Part shown: positions 12,280 through 24,611 of the stretch, one piece after another
Position numbering within the stretch: position 1 is the stretch's first letter
Layout of the letters: every line of letters begins with the position of its first letter
NCBI GenBank assembly: GCA_013399115.1
Contig: VXAA01001099.1
Coordinates: 1-64,000, forward strand
Direction: 5' to 3'
Source: Anseranas semipalmata
Taxonomy: Eukaryota > Chordata > Aves > Anseriformes > Anseranatidae
DNA length: 64,000 nucleotides
Translations under genes and position numbers: made by a program
The notes under the pieces: generated by a model
Databases searched by the model: none
What the model was told of the DNA's origin: nothing
What the model saw: the letters and a program-made list of their open reading frames with translations, nothing else

Positions 12280-14836
12280 ATTTGTAATGTGGGGATAACA
12301 ATGTTTTCTTACCGTTGCAACACCATTTGAGCTCTGAAAATGAGTATTGCAGTGTCAGACATAAACATTTATTATTCCATGGCTGAACTAGCAGAAGGGA
12401 AGCATAACAAAACAAAGGACTGTATACAGGAGTATCTGATACAACTTAAATGTATGATTTTAGTAGAAACTTGTGGATAAGAAAATTACAAATGGTGTAT
12501 AATTCAGGGGAGGTGAATATTAATTTCTCCCCAAACCTTGTTTTGCAAAATGATCTATGAAAATATTTTCCTATTGGATGTAGGGTGGATAAGGGTACCA
12601 AGAAATCACATAACCTTCAGTAAAATTAAAGGTACTGTAAGCATTAACCACATAACATTGTCAGTGCTTCCAAACTGAGACTGTAGACCAGAATGAGAAA
12701 GCATCACCTGCACCCTGACCTGGAATCTGTATGGAATTTTCTTTTGCTTTCAGAGGCATGAAGGTGGTGGGTAAAGGAAAGTAAGTATGAGAGATCGTGT
12801 GTATTTGATGTTTCTGAGACCCAAAAGAATTATTTATGAATGCACTGGTGTGATTCATTGACTTCAGAGATCAGGCCAACTAGAGGAGAATTTTGAACAC
12901 TCCTCCACTCATGCACAACTGCATACATTAATTAATAGAGCATGTTTCAGTAGAAATAAAAAATGTTACAGGCAAAGGAAATAAACACATTTACAAATTT
13001 GTTTTACTTTTTATACAAAAGCTTGATAAAAAAAAATTACTATTTTTAAATGTCAGTATTAAAGTTGACAATACACATTCAATTCAGCTATAATGCTGTC
13101 TTTAAGTATTCCATAGCTTTTCTTCTATTATCCCACATACATATGCCACTATCTCACAAAATCCTGTAGTAAGCCTAAAATCAATGCCTTTTATGTGATC
13201 AGAAATTCTTTGTTTCATTCTGGCTTCATCATTCAACATATATCCTTTAATTCTGTCATTTATACTATGTGGTTTTACAGCACTCAGCAGAGCAACTAAT
13301 TATGGGATTCATGCAGACAGCTATATTTCACCACATTCATATTATGTGAAGACTTACTGTTGTCCTTACTGAGAAATTGGAGCTATATCACAGAGAAATT
13401 AAAATAAAGAGTGCTCTCCAAGAAAAGAGTCCGTAGCCAACCACTTTGAAAAGATTTAGTTTAAGTGTACATTCTTAAATTTCTGGATGACCATGCTAAA
13501 TCCCAGCTGAGCAGAAGATGTCTATATTGTGCAACACACAGCTGGCACCTGTCTTGTCATGAGCAAACTCTGGATCTCAAAGCAGTGTGACTACGCTATA
13601 CCTGAGCTTAAAATCTTTTGTAGCTATGTGATGTAGCATGCTCAGCAAGTGGACTTAAAAAAATACGGACTCTTAAAAAAGGCTCTTTTCAGGCTATCTA
13701 AACTAAGGTTATTCAGATAAATCAGAAGTCTCAAGTTAGATAGCATTCTCCCTTGCATACAAGTATGCATACCTGTAGGAGCAGCTAGAGACTGATCAAA
13801 CCTGTGTATGACCTGGCCTTAACTTATAGCCTCTGGTTTCAAGGTATTGACAAAATATGTCAACTGTTTTCGAGGAGACTACAGATTCCAGTGATTTCCA
13901 TCTCTGCTTGTGAGCTAGAGTTGGGCCCAAGTTTCAGACAGCTTTAGATACCTACTCACTGAAAAATAGTCCTTAAATTACTGAAAGTCTTCAGTCAACC
14001 TTGAAAAAAACAAACTAGTAAACACGTATGCTAGCGTCTCTGTTCTGTCTTGGGGAAAGAGTGAAAAGCTTTGTAATGAAAACCACTGGGAACACTACCT
14101 AGATGTCTACAGGAATCCCTGCAGGGAGACGGCTGGTTACACTGTTGTGGTAGCACATTTCACATTCATTTGTGTGTAAACACATTGCTACAACAGCCTT
14201 AGATTTAGATCGTTAAAGGCAGAGTCTGGCAGTAGGTGCTTTGCTGAGGTTGCTGTTGTCAAACAGTGCAGGTCACATGCCACTTACTGTAAAACCCCAC
14301 CCTGCTTCTGGTGTATTAGTTCCCAGTTTCAAATGCTGCTACCCAACGATGGATCTGTTTTCACAGGAATTTGGATGAGAAGTTACATATTAGAAAAACA
14401 TAAGAAAACATGGCATACCCAACCTGTAGCTTCTTTAACCATACTCCATTCACAGACATTTTTCATATTACTGACACAGTTCTTCTGCCAGTTCCATTTT
14501 TGATTTGTTATTAAAATAGTAAGACAATCTTAATTTGCAGATTCACAGCTATTGGTATTAATTTTATAACTACAGTGTGACTTATAGATGATATCCATTA
14601 ATGCATCAATTTCCCACTACATTCTCTCTTCATAAAATATTTATATTTTTAAGTATACCCTATATTTTCAATTACTAGTGGTTTACCTCTATTATCCTTT
14701 TCTTTTCTTCCCGGCTACCACACAGTCACAATACAGCCTCCATAAGCCTGGTTATGTTGGATATTGATGCATTCTTTTAGAGTCACCCTGATTGGCAGAA
14801 AGAAAAGTCTTGGAGGACAAAGTGTAAAATTTCAAG

Positions 14837-14991
14837 ACAGAAAGGGGAAGGGAAAGGAGAAAAGGAAGAGTAAGGGGAAGAGTAAGGGGAAGGGGCAGAG
14901 GAAGGAGAAGGGGAAGAGTAAGGGGAGGGGGCAGAGGAAGGGGAAGGAGAAGGAAAAGAGGAAGGGGAGAGGAGAGGAGAGGAGAGGAGAG
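14837..14991 (+). repeat. Polypurine (GGGAAG)n-like tract
   Basis: About 155 bases are almost pure purine on the plus strand, broken only by a few T and C bases. Inner units repeat with a 12-bp period (AGTAAGGGGA at 14869 and 14881) and again 36 bp later (14917). The 3' end is a clean (GGAGA)n run. Every overlapping open frame (Lys/Gly/Arg-rich on plus, Pro/Ser/Leu-rich on minus) is an artefact of this repeat. Such tracts can form triplex H-DNA under supercoiling, which is known for the sequence class but only inferred here. Confidence 0.9.
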
Positions 14992-17900
14992 ATGTATGTG
15001 ATGTATGTTGCACATATATACATGATCACAAATTATTGAAGGAATCGAAATATGACAAAAGTCTAGAAATCTTCACTCTGACTGCAACAGCAAAGAGGCA
15101 GTGTTCCTGCACCACTAGCACTGAACTTGGGTTTAGCTTAGGTGATTTCAGGAGTTTCTACTTGCAGCCTTGGGCTTATAGAAATGCAAGAAGGGAAGAA
15201 CATAGAAGCAATGTAGAATGAAAAGTAATTCCAAATTACACACAGTGGCTGGTGAAGCAATGAACCAAGAGAAAAACACCCACGCAGACATTTCAGATGG
15301 TAAAAGTGCATCTTGGGCTCTATGGAAACATCCTGACATACTGCTAAACCCTGTAGTGCTCAGAGAGCTTTACTGCAGCTTGCTGGTGATGGGGCTGAAC
15401 TCTGCACACCAAGCAAGCAATCAGAATCAGTACCATGAATGTGCGCCAGACCACAACTATTTGCAAACTAATATCTCAAAGAAAATAGTCACTGATTGTA
15501 ATTGGCCTTCAAAATTACACTCATCATTGGCAGACACTGATTAGCTTTCATTTTGCAGCTTATTTGAAAATGAGTCGCAGACAATGCTTCATGCTAATTT
15601 CCTAGAAGGGTAATGGGAACCTTTTACACAACCTCTTGCCACAACAGTCTACATGAGCTAAGAAATATCTGTCACATGCTTGGCATTTTACTCTTTGATA
15701 GATTTTATGGTAGTGTTGAATTTTGCTTTTGCACACATAGCTTTTAAATTCCAAGTCTTTCTTAGAAACTAAAAGTCAATAACCCCTATTTGAACCTAGC
15801 ATAGGTATTGTACTTTACTACACTCCAGATCTGTGGTATGAAATACCTGAGATAGTGTGATTCAAAAACTTTGCTCAGTGCAAAACTCTAAAAATGACTC
15901 CATTCATTCTCAAATCTCATTCGAACATTTTTAGCAGATTTAAGGGTCCATCAACGTGATGCTGTTGCATCTTTTATGACAACGGCAGATTTTCCTAACA
16001 AAATGTGTTCCTTGATTTGTTCACTGACTGTTAAACTGATGTCAAATCAAAGCATGTTAAAAACCATTTTGAAGAAGAATATGTTGCCTTCTCAATGCAT
16101 ATAATTTTCATTTGATTTTTCAAGCAGCCATCATCATGAAAATGCTAATTTTTTCAAGGTGTTCCATTTGTGAGTTTCTTTAATTTTATAAACTTTTGTA
16201 TTGCAGGAAATTGTATGAGGCTATAGGATAGTTCTGCATTTTTAGGTGTGCGCGGGGTCAAGCTACATTGCTGGCCTGCATCAGCTTCATCTTGAACATT
16301 TAACACCTCACTGATCCAATTTATTGCTAGCATACATATTAGACAAATACGAGATTTCTGAATTTTGTACTTTCCATGTCTGATAGCAGCAACGGGCTGA
16401 TTTTTTTTTTTTTTTCCGCCAGTATATTTGCAGATAATTATATTTCCTTAAGCTGCCCCAGACCCCATCCTGTGGAGCCTGGACTCAATTTTGGGTCATT
16501 TATTGAAAGGCATTCCCATCACAATACATTTTTCAATGCAGATATTGAATTCAGTGAAGCTATTCATATACTAATCTACTGCTTAGTATGACTAATGTTT
16601 ATAGAATCTATCCTATGACATTTTTAATGAAGAAAATCTTATGTACAGAGTTTTTTATCCTCACAGAACAACCAGTGAGACAGTCACATGAGGTTCTTTC
16701 ATCTCCATTGTTATTAGGGCACTTTACCTTGCCTTGCAGTGGCTAAGGAATATTTACATCCACTGGTCCACAACTGCTGTTATGAAGATAACATTTTGAG
16801 ATAACATCACAAAATATCATATTTGTGTTCAAAGAGACAATACATTCATAACCTCCTTCTGTAGCGAGTCTCTGGGATCTACCACATACCTTGAAGAACC
16901 CTATCTGTAGCACCTGAAACCTATTTAGATATTTTCTGGCTTTCAGTTGCCTAGCTAAAACAATGCAAATCACCTTTGTTTTTCAACCCTGACCTTACCT
17001 CTATGCTATTCTTTCTTTCCTTTTTTTTTTTTTTTTAATCTCACCTATGTTCTATTGTTAATTAAAGCAAATTGTGCATGGCAAAATTTGAGGTATCTAA
17101 GTGTTTGAAATTGTTTCTTCCAAAACATACTTGCCTTGAAGGACCTGCAGAGCTAGGTAAGATCTTTAAAACATGAACTTGACTATTTAATAACTCTATT
17201 AATGACTAGCAATTATTTAAAATAGCTAATATCTTTAAAATATTTATCTCTTTCTTTTACTCTTCTGGCAGAATTAGAACATTCTGATGATTCATTCTTA
17301 TTCATCTGCAGTGGATAATTTGACTGTGCCTATTTCCATCAAAATATTATCTGCAGAATATTGTATTCACTGTTATTTCAGATGGTGTTCCAAGTTTCAA
17401 CAGAATTTGCTATTCTTCATATTGCCTGTATTATTCTAAGCCTGTTTTTCATCTGGAGAGTGAATGATGTTTTGCAATCACAAAGCCAACAAAGAAATGA
17501 GTAGAGCAGAGGCAGTGCTTAAGTTAGTTTTGGTTTTAATTAGCTGCATTGCACACATCTTTCAAATGTTGCTATAGGCAAAACTGGTTCATGTACTACA
17601 GGGCATTTCATTCACTTACAACTAATGGAATGTTTGAAAAAAAAAAAAACAGAAAGAAAAAGGTAGCAGAAAAACAGCATGAAATAGCTACCAAAGTCAA
17701 AGTAGAAGTAGGAATTAGAAAGAAAAAAAAAAAAAGAGAAATAATATTCATTGTCCTCTATCTTTTCTTCTTTTATCTCTGAAAAAGTATGACACCTTTT
17801 TCTGTGCTTCCCCACAACCATATAAAATGTTCATGTTTGTAGTTTTCTTTTTTCATCTTGCCTTTTCCATTTTATATTCTATTCTCCTTGTTTTTCCTTC

Positions 17901-20388
17901 ATTCTGTCCCTGGTGATGATAAGCCTCAAAGCAATGATTCCAATCACTATCGATGTCATTATTTCTATAACTGTGCCATTGTTTCGTTATAGCACCTGAG
18001 CAAGTAATGAAAGGACTAGAAAATTTCTGTAGCCTCAGTATCTTTGTCACTTCTGCCTTTCAGAACTCAGGAGTATGGACTTCTCTATACTAGATCACCA
18101 GAGAAAAATCACTATCTTGGTAAGATTTATAACAGGTTTAAGTCAACTGTTACCTGTTGGCCTGTATGAAAAGTGACCCTAGACTACATAAAATTTCTGG
18201 TGGCTGAAGCAATATACTAGAGCCTTAATTATTCTGATATTGTCAGCCTCAAAGTTAGCAAAAAAATAAACAAGTCAGAGAGTTGAAATTACCTTTTCAT
18301 CCAAACAGAGGGTTTGTCAGGTGGTTGGTTGGTTTGTTTTCCTAAACTAGTAATGAAGCACACCTGATGGAAAAGTATTTTCAAATTCAGGATGGCAAAT
18401 TCAGTGCTCAGTTCAGAGAATACTGTGCTCACTGGAGCTGTATACATCTGGGATTAAATTTTGCTAGTGTAACCAGGATTCTGAAACATGCTTATAAAGT
18501 TAAAAACAGTGCTGCTGTTCTGCAAATACCAGACACTTAAGTCTCCAGAACACTCTCTGACATGTTTTTGTACACTTACTAAATTAATTTTTGAGAGTTC
18601 AGATGTTAAGAATGAACCCCTTTTTCTTCTTTTGGACCAAGAAATAAATATGTGCTAGGATTTTAAATGATGAGTAAAAAATTGTAATAGGCCATGACTT
18701 TTAATTAAAGTGTATTACTACTCTTCACCATTGTAGTGATATAGCAGCAGCTTCATCTCCCTGAATGCATAATAATTAAAATACTTCCCCTGAACTAGTG
18801 CTTGTGCAGATGGTTCATATCCTTCTGTACTTGAGCTTTTCCATTTATAATAAGTAGTCATTTTTAATAGATGAAGTAGTTTATTCTTGAGTGCATTCAA
18901 AGGAATGCAATCTGAAATAGCAGTACAGAATTTCTGAATAAATTCAGTCCCATTCTCTGGTTTCTACTTTTTGTTTGGGCCACTTATCCAAAAACCCAGT
19001 TTCGGTACATGACAGCCCACGGAATCAGGAGTGGTTTTAATGACAGACAAAACAAGAAAACTTTTCCCATTCATCTCAGTCTGTGCAAGACTGTATCACA
19101 TTCTGCTCAAGAAGTCAGTGTCATTTGCTGTCTCTGATGTCACCTCATTTTCCCCTAAGGATTTCTGACAGAATGCAGTTTATAGATAAATCTTGGATGC
19201 CGAACCTAATAAAACTACTAAGAGAACAAACGGAACCCTTCCTCTTACGCCTATCTTATCCCTGTTTAAACCCTATTCCTAGCAAACAAAAAATTATGAA
19301 ACATAGGAAGGAAACATACAATCTGGTTAAAGAAAGTTCATTTTCAACTACCACACAGGGACTGACAACAAGTCCACTATTAGTCATAATGACAATGCAT
19401 CTTTTACTAGGAAAACAAAATACAATGAATGTTCTGAAGAAAAAAATATACTGCATTTTTTTTCTTTTAGTTTAATTTTGGAGGTATTACATTTAATGCA
19501 GGAAATTGGACTCATTAGTGAAGTACCTACAGCGACAGGTGATGTCCAATACAATATTTGTGCTCACCAACATAAGGGAGTTCAGATTTTTGTGAATATA
19601 AGGGCCTGTTTTGTCAAGACCTGTTTTGTCAAAGGTCTTGTCAATGTTTAGATAATAAATGTTGAAAGAACTGTGTTTGAAAAAAAGGAAAAACAGTATT
19701 TATTTCAGTAGTTACCTTCTGCTTAAGGAATGAAAGATGCATCTATGATATATGGTTGTTAATAATAATAAAGTTTAAAAGCTGCATCATGATTTACCTC
19801 TTGCATAAAAAGTGATATTTTCATGTGCTTTTGGTATTTTCTGAATGGTTAACAGTAACATTTTGTAATCAGGAAGAACAAAGAGGATCTTTCTGAATCA
19901 GTTTTTTTTTTTTTTTTCTTCTCCATTTAAAAGACATGTACTCCTTGAAACACATGTACTCCTTAAAGCAGGGAACAGAACTCAGGAAAGGGAGTTCACT
20001 TTGACAGAGAGTCATGTTATCTGTTTCCAGCTACAGCAACTAATCTTTGCTGCAACAGAGCGGTTTCAACAAAAGGAAAATACCCTTAATAGTCTGTTGA
20101 TTCATACAGTCTCCTAGGAGGTGATAGATACCAAGTAGATACCAAAGTCTGTGTCTGTCCTGAAGACTTCTCTGACTACTATCTCACAGGTGTCATTGAT
20201 GAAGAACAATGCAATTACTTTTTGTCCAGATCCCAATCTTGCATTTCAGACATGCTTTCGAAACAAGTACAGTACTGACCTGTTTGGAGCATGCCTGTTT
20301 TTGAAATCCTAGCTATTCTGAATGTGAAACATGTGCCAAGTTTCCCAGTGTTACCACAACTAGAGCAATTGGGGGGTATATAAAGAAC

Positions 20389-20413
20389 AACTCTCACTTA
20401 GTTAGTGAGAGTT
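20389..20413. repeat. Perfect inverted repeat, 10-bp stem, 5-nt loop
   Basis: AACTCTCACT at 20389-20398 is the exact reverse complement of AGTGAGAGTT at 20404-20413, with TAGTT between them. The stem-loop is visible in the sequence. I have no evidence for a function. Confidence 0.85.
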
Positions 20414-23400
20414 AACTCACTTACGTAGTGCCTTCAAATCTAGGCACTAACAGAGCTGGGCAGCATATCAGAGGGGGATTTTCAGCGCTGCTATTTCTAA
20501 ATGCAACAGAATCTCACCTTTGAATCTGGCCCAGCTAGCTAGTATGTGAGATGCATTTCTCATGGAGTAAGACAGAAGCACAACAGTAACTTGTTTTTTG
20601 AACTTTTGCATAGTGGCAGCTATTGTTGTCTTGCACTATGGGTATAATTCACTAACCGAGCCATATTTTCTGTTTGTTTTTTTGTTTGTTAGTTTGTTTG
20701 TTTGTTTTTTAATGACTTGATTTTTTTATCCTCCCTAATAAGTAATAAACTTGCTCTTCAAAGCTGTAACAGAAAGGTCAAAGGAGAAGGGGCATTTGGC
20801 ATTTCTATGATATTTTCTTTTGTTCTAGAAATAAATATGGTACAAATCATCCCATGAAAGTAATGCAGAATAGGAACATACCTCAGGCCAAATGTATGGA
20901 CATAAAAGAATCAGAAATCAAGTAGTAAAAATCAAAAGCATGGTACTAGAAGGAATAACAATGGATTAGTATAGCTTTGCTCATATCAAGAAATCCCAGA
21001 CAGGCTGACTTAGTATTTAGCATAGTCAAATAATGTTTCTATCATCTTCCCCTTTAAAAGCATATGGAGCCTTGCAGATATCTCCATTTCTGTCATGACA
21101 TGATCCATGACAAATGTAAGCTGGAAGTACAAAGCTACGCAAGTTTGTGATACAGTAAGCAAGGAAAAAGGTCAACACAATTTTCTGCAGAGAGCCATTG
21201 TCTCTCCAAAAGCTGGGAATAAACATTCCCAGTCCAGACGCACATAGATTTTGCAGTTCTTAGCATAAGGTGAAGACAAAATGGAGAGGTATCAGAGATT
21301 ATTTCAAGTGGTCAGAAAGAGACAAGGGAGCACGAATTAACATGGAAAGACTATGAGAGTTAAACATGTACTGAATAAAGAGGTTAAAATTCACTTTTTG
21401 TATTTAAAAAGATGAAGACAGACAATATGGTAAGAATGAAACAGAAAAAGGGAACATCATCATCAGGAGAAACAAACGTGTTCAAATATAGCACAAATTC
21501 CAGAGGATGAAGGGAGGTAAAAATACGTTTATTGGAATAATTGAAGAAGTGTCTTTGAAAACACTAGCAAAACACAGTAGTAGACACCATGAAGAACCCT
21601 AAATCTGTGAGGGATGGCAGAGTAAAAAAAAAGTATTCTCCCACAATATGGTGTGATTCCTAAATGGTCTTAAACCAGTGGAATGCAGAAATGCCCTTAT
21701 AGTTCCATAAGAGGTATGTATTTTCCCCACTTAGGTAAACTTTGGTGTGGAACAACATAGGACCGAGGAGAAAAACCTGGAATCTCAGGCAGAAGGTGGT
21801 ATGCAAGCAGGCCCAACTACCTCACTGAATATCCTGCCGTTAGTACTTGCAGGACTTACTGTATGACCATCAAAACCTCTGAGGTTTTCCATTCTGTTCT
21901 TTTATTTTTTATTTTTTTTTTATTATTTTCTTTGACTAGCTGATTTATAAAAGTGTAAAACACATACATTTTAAGTACATCTCAGTTGTTACAATAGCAG
22001 TTTTTTATAATTAGCTACTCACAAGTCATTAGCAAGGAAAGAAAACACCCATAACAAAATTGTAACTTCAGCCACATGTTAAATAATTATCAATTTTAGT
22101 CAGAACATTAAGTTAGGTTGTGAAATGGCCCAAATCCTAGGAATATCATAACACTAAATCTGAGGATTTCAGTCAGAAAAAGCAAGAGTAACAGTGTGCA
22201 CTGCTACAAATTTTCATCATGTCAGCCAATGAAGAATGATTTAGGCAATTAAAATACTGTTTGCTTTGCATTAAAGCAAGTTGTTCATTCCTTTCTTCAA
22301 CTTTATCTGTACGTAAATCTTAAAATAGGAATTAAAAGGCTATACAAATTTATCATAAAATACTTGTATGTATGCAAATTAAAGTATATACACAGTGCTT
22401 TAAATCTTCCCACTGTCTAAAAGAGATCAAAGACTTGTGCAGCCATTCAGGTATTATTATATTTTTGGCTATGTTTTTAAATGAAAGAATAATTCCAATA
22501 GCTTCTTCACTTCAGTAGCGTTTGAGCTTATTTACTAATTTCAGGGGAATACTCTGACAAGAACTTTAGCTACACTTTACTTGGTAAAGTTTTTTTTTTT
22601 TTTTTTTTAATATCTGCATTTTAGTCTATGCAATCTTTTCATGTCTTTATGTAGGTACCTACTTCCAGTTAAGTTTCTTGAACAGCTCACCTCAACTAAG
22701 GCATCTAGTAAGTAAGAAGGTGTTCCAAATTATCTCGGCATTCAAAAACTTTTGAAAGTTTCCTCATTACCTACTGTCAAAATTTGAGTAAATGTGTTGA
22801 GCACTTGAAGTATGAAGGCTTCATAATCATAATTCATAAAAGTAATTTACCTCATACTTTTGCATTTCAGATCAGGGTTTTCAGTTTTCAAGCTGGAAAA
22901 TTAAAGAAAGAAAAGATTTGTCTTATATTTACTGTCAGTTCTCTCTCCCTAAGTGAGAATGATTTTTAATTACCTTTAGGACTTCTCTGCTCTGCCGGAC
23001 AGTCTCCTTCAAAAGAAACCTGTTTTAAGTTTTTCTTCATGAGAATTTGTCTGTTTTTCCATTAAGGAATTTTTTTCCCATCAGCAAAACTGAAAAGTAT
23101 ACATATAAGGCTACTTGAAATTTCATTACAGTTAACAGACAGCTAGTATTACAATTTTACCACAAGTTTATATTAAATGATATTTTTAATAACAATTTCT
23201 GGCTTCTACATTTGCATGTGACAAAATGTGTACTGGTGATGGTTTTCTACTGAAAAGTCATAAGATGAAAATAGGGGAGGAAATAAAGCAAACAAACTTT
23301 TGTCAGCAGGTCCCATACATTCAAGCCCATATAGAGGAAAAAATTCTTGCTTTGCTAAAAAACTGTTTTCACTGGCAGGAAAAGAAAATAAAAAGAAGAA

Positions 23401-24582
23401 GAACAGTGAAGCAGATAATAAGAAATACTATATCATCCTTGCTATGAGGCTGAACAGGAAAGATAGCATTCTGTATTTTCCCCCAAGGTATCACAGTTTG
23501 AAAGACTATCCTGTAACTGTACCTACAGCAGAGAAGTGAGTTCAGATTCATGTTTTAAAAGCTCTTGAGCAGTTGCTTGGATTTACATTTTGGAGTATCT
23601 GGGAACAATTTTTGACTACTTCAGATACAGCGTTTGTTATGCAGTATCTCTTTGGGAGAAAACTGTTAAAGCTCACTAGGACTTTCTGTACATATGTACT
23701 ACCACATATGGCATGTTTTCCAGAAGCTCAGCAAAGGCTGCTGAACCCACATGTTCTGACATTCCTCCTTTACAACCTATACTTATGACTTGTCAGCTCA
23801 TGGGGACAAGTTACGTACAGGACAACTGTTTGCTTTCCTCACACGTGCTTACATGTATGAACCTTGCCAGTTAACTATACTATATGACTAATATTTTACA
23901 GTTAGACACAAGCAGGGTTCTGCATGTCTACTGGGACTAGGTGTATCAGTGTTCACCCATACATATCCCCATATGCATGCACAGACCACATTATTCTACT
24001 TTAATGCTTCTTTGCCTTCTGGAGTCTAAAGATTATTGTTCAAGATTAATTATTTCAGATTACTACAAGAGAGTTTTTGTAGGGGAAAAAGAAAAAAAAG
24101 AAAAGAAAAGAAAAAAATTGATCATATTAATTAGTTTTTCTCTTAAACTAATATGAGTTAGCAAATTCTGTTTGCAATGGTCCCACTGAAAAATCATGTG
24201 AAAGACTCCAGTATTTATTACAGGCATTTTGGTACATTCAGGACATGTATTACGCCTTTATAGTGTCTTCTTATCCATATGCTTGACAAGATCTCTTCAC
24301 ATTTTATTTGAGTTTGTTTAGAAAATTGAGTGAACCCTAGCTGGAAATTATAGGGACTACAATGCAGTTGAAATCAGAGGTCACAAATATTTACTTGTAC
24401 TGATTAGAACTAAACTATTATCTTAAGTAGTATGTAAATAGTGTGTCAGTATCACTCAGTGCTTTACTGAACAGAGAACTGAGCCTTTATTTCCAGGCTA
24501 GTTTCTTTTTGTCATTGCAGTAGATGTCCTCCCACTTATTAAAAGGCTAAAATGAATGAAATTTAGAAATGCCTGTGAGGGT

Positions 24583-24611
24583 CCACGCCATGGCGGGGCC
24601 GGGGGGGGAGG
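24583..24611. other. Isolated GC-rich patch with G-runs
   Basis: A short GC-rich segment containing CCATGG and then GGGGCC followed by eight G bases and AGG. It stands alone in AT-rich DNA and could form a G-quadruplex. It has no visible link to a gene. Confidence 0.6.

Larger units (their letters stand above)
10019..14836. other. AT-rich non-coding stretch
   Basis: No gene, RNA gene or classifiable transposon seen. It contains (TTTA)n at 10284-10305, a TTAA-rich stretch at 10622-10651, (TTTG)n at 10916-10941 and a (TG)10-T17 compound repeat at 12241-12279. The open frames here are short and consist largely of low-complexity or hydrophobic residues typical of AT-rich DNA. Confidence 0.6.

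Noticed and set aside
14752..15039. Overlapping basic and Pro/Leu-rich frames on both strands
   Set aside because: They are translations of the polypurine repeat.
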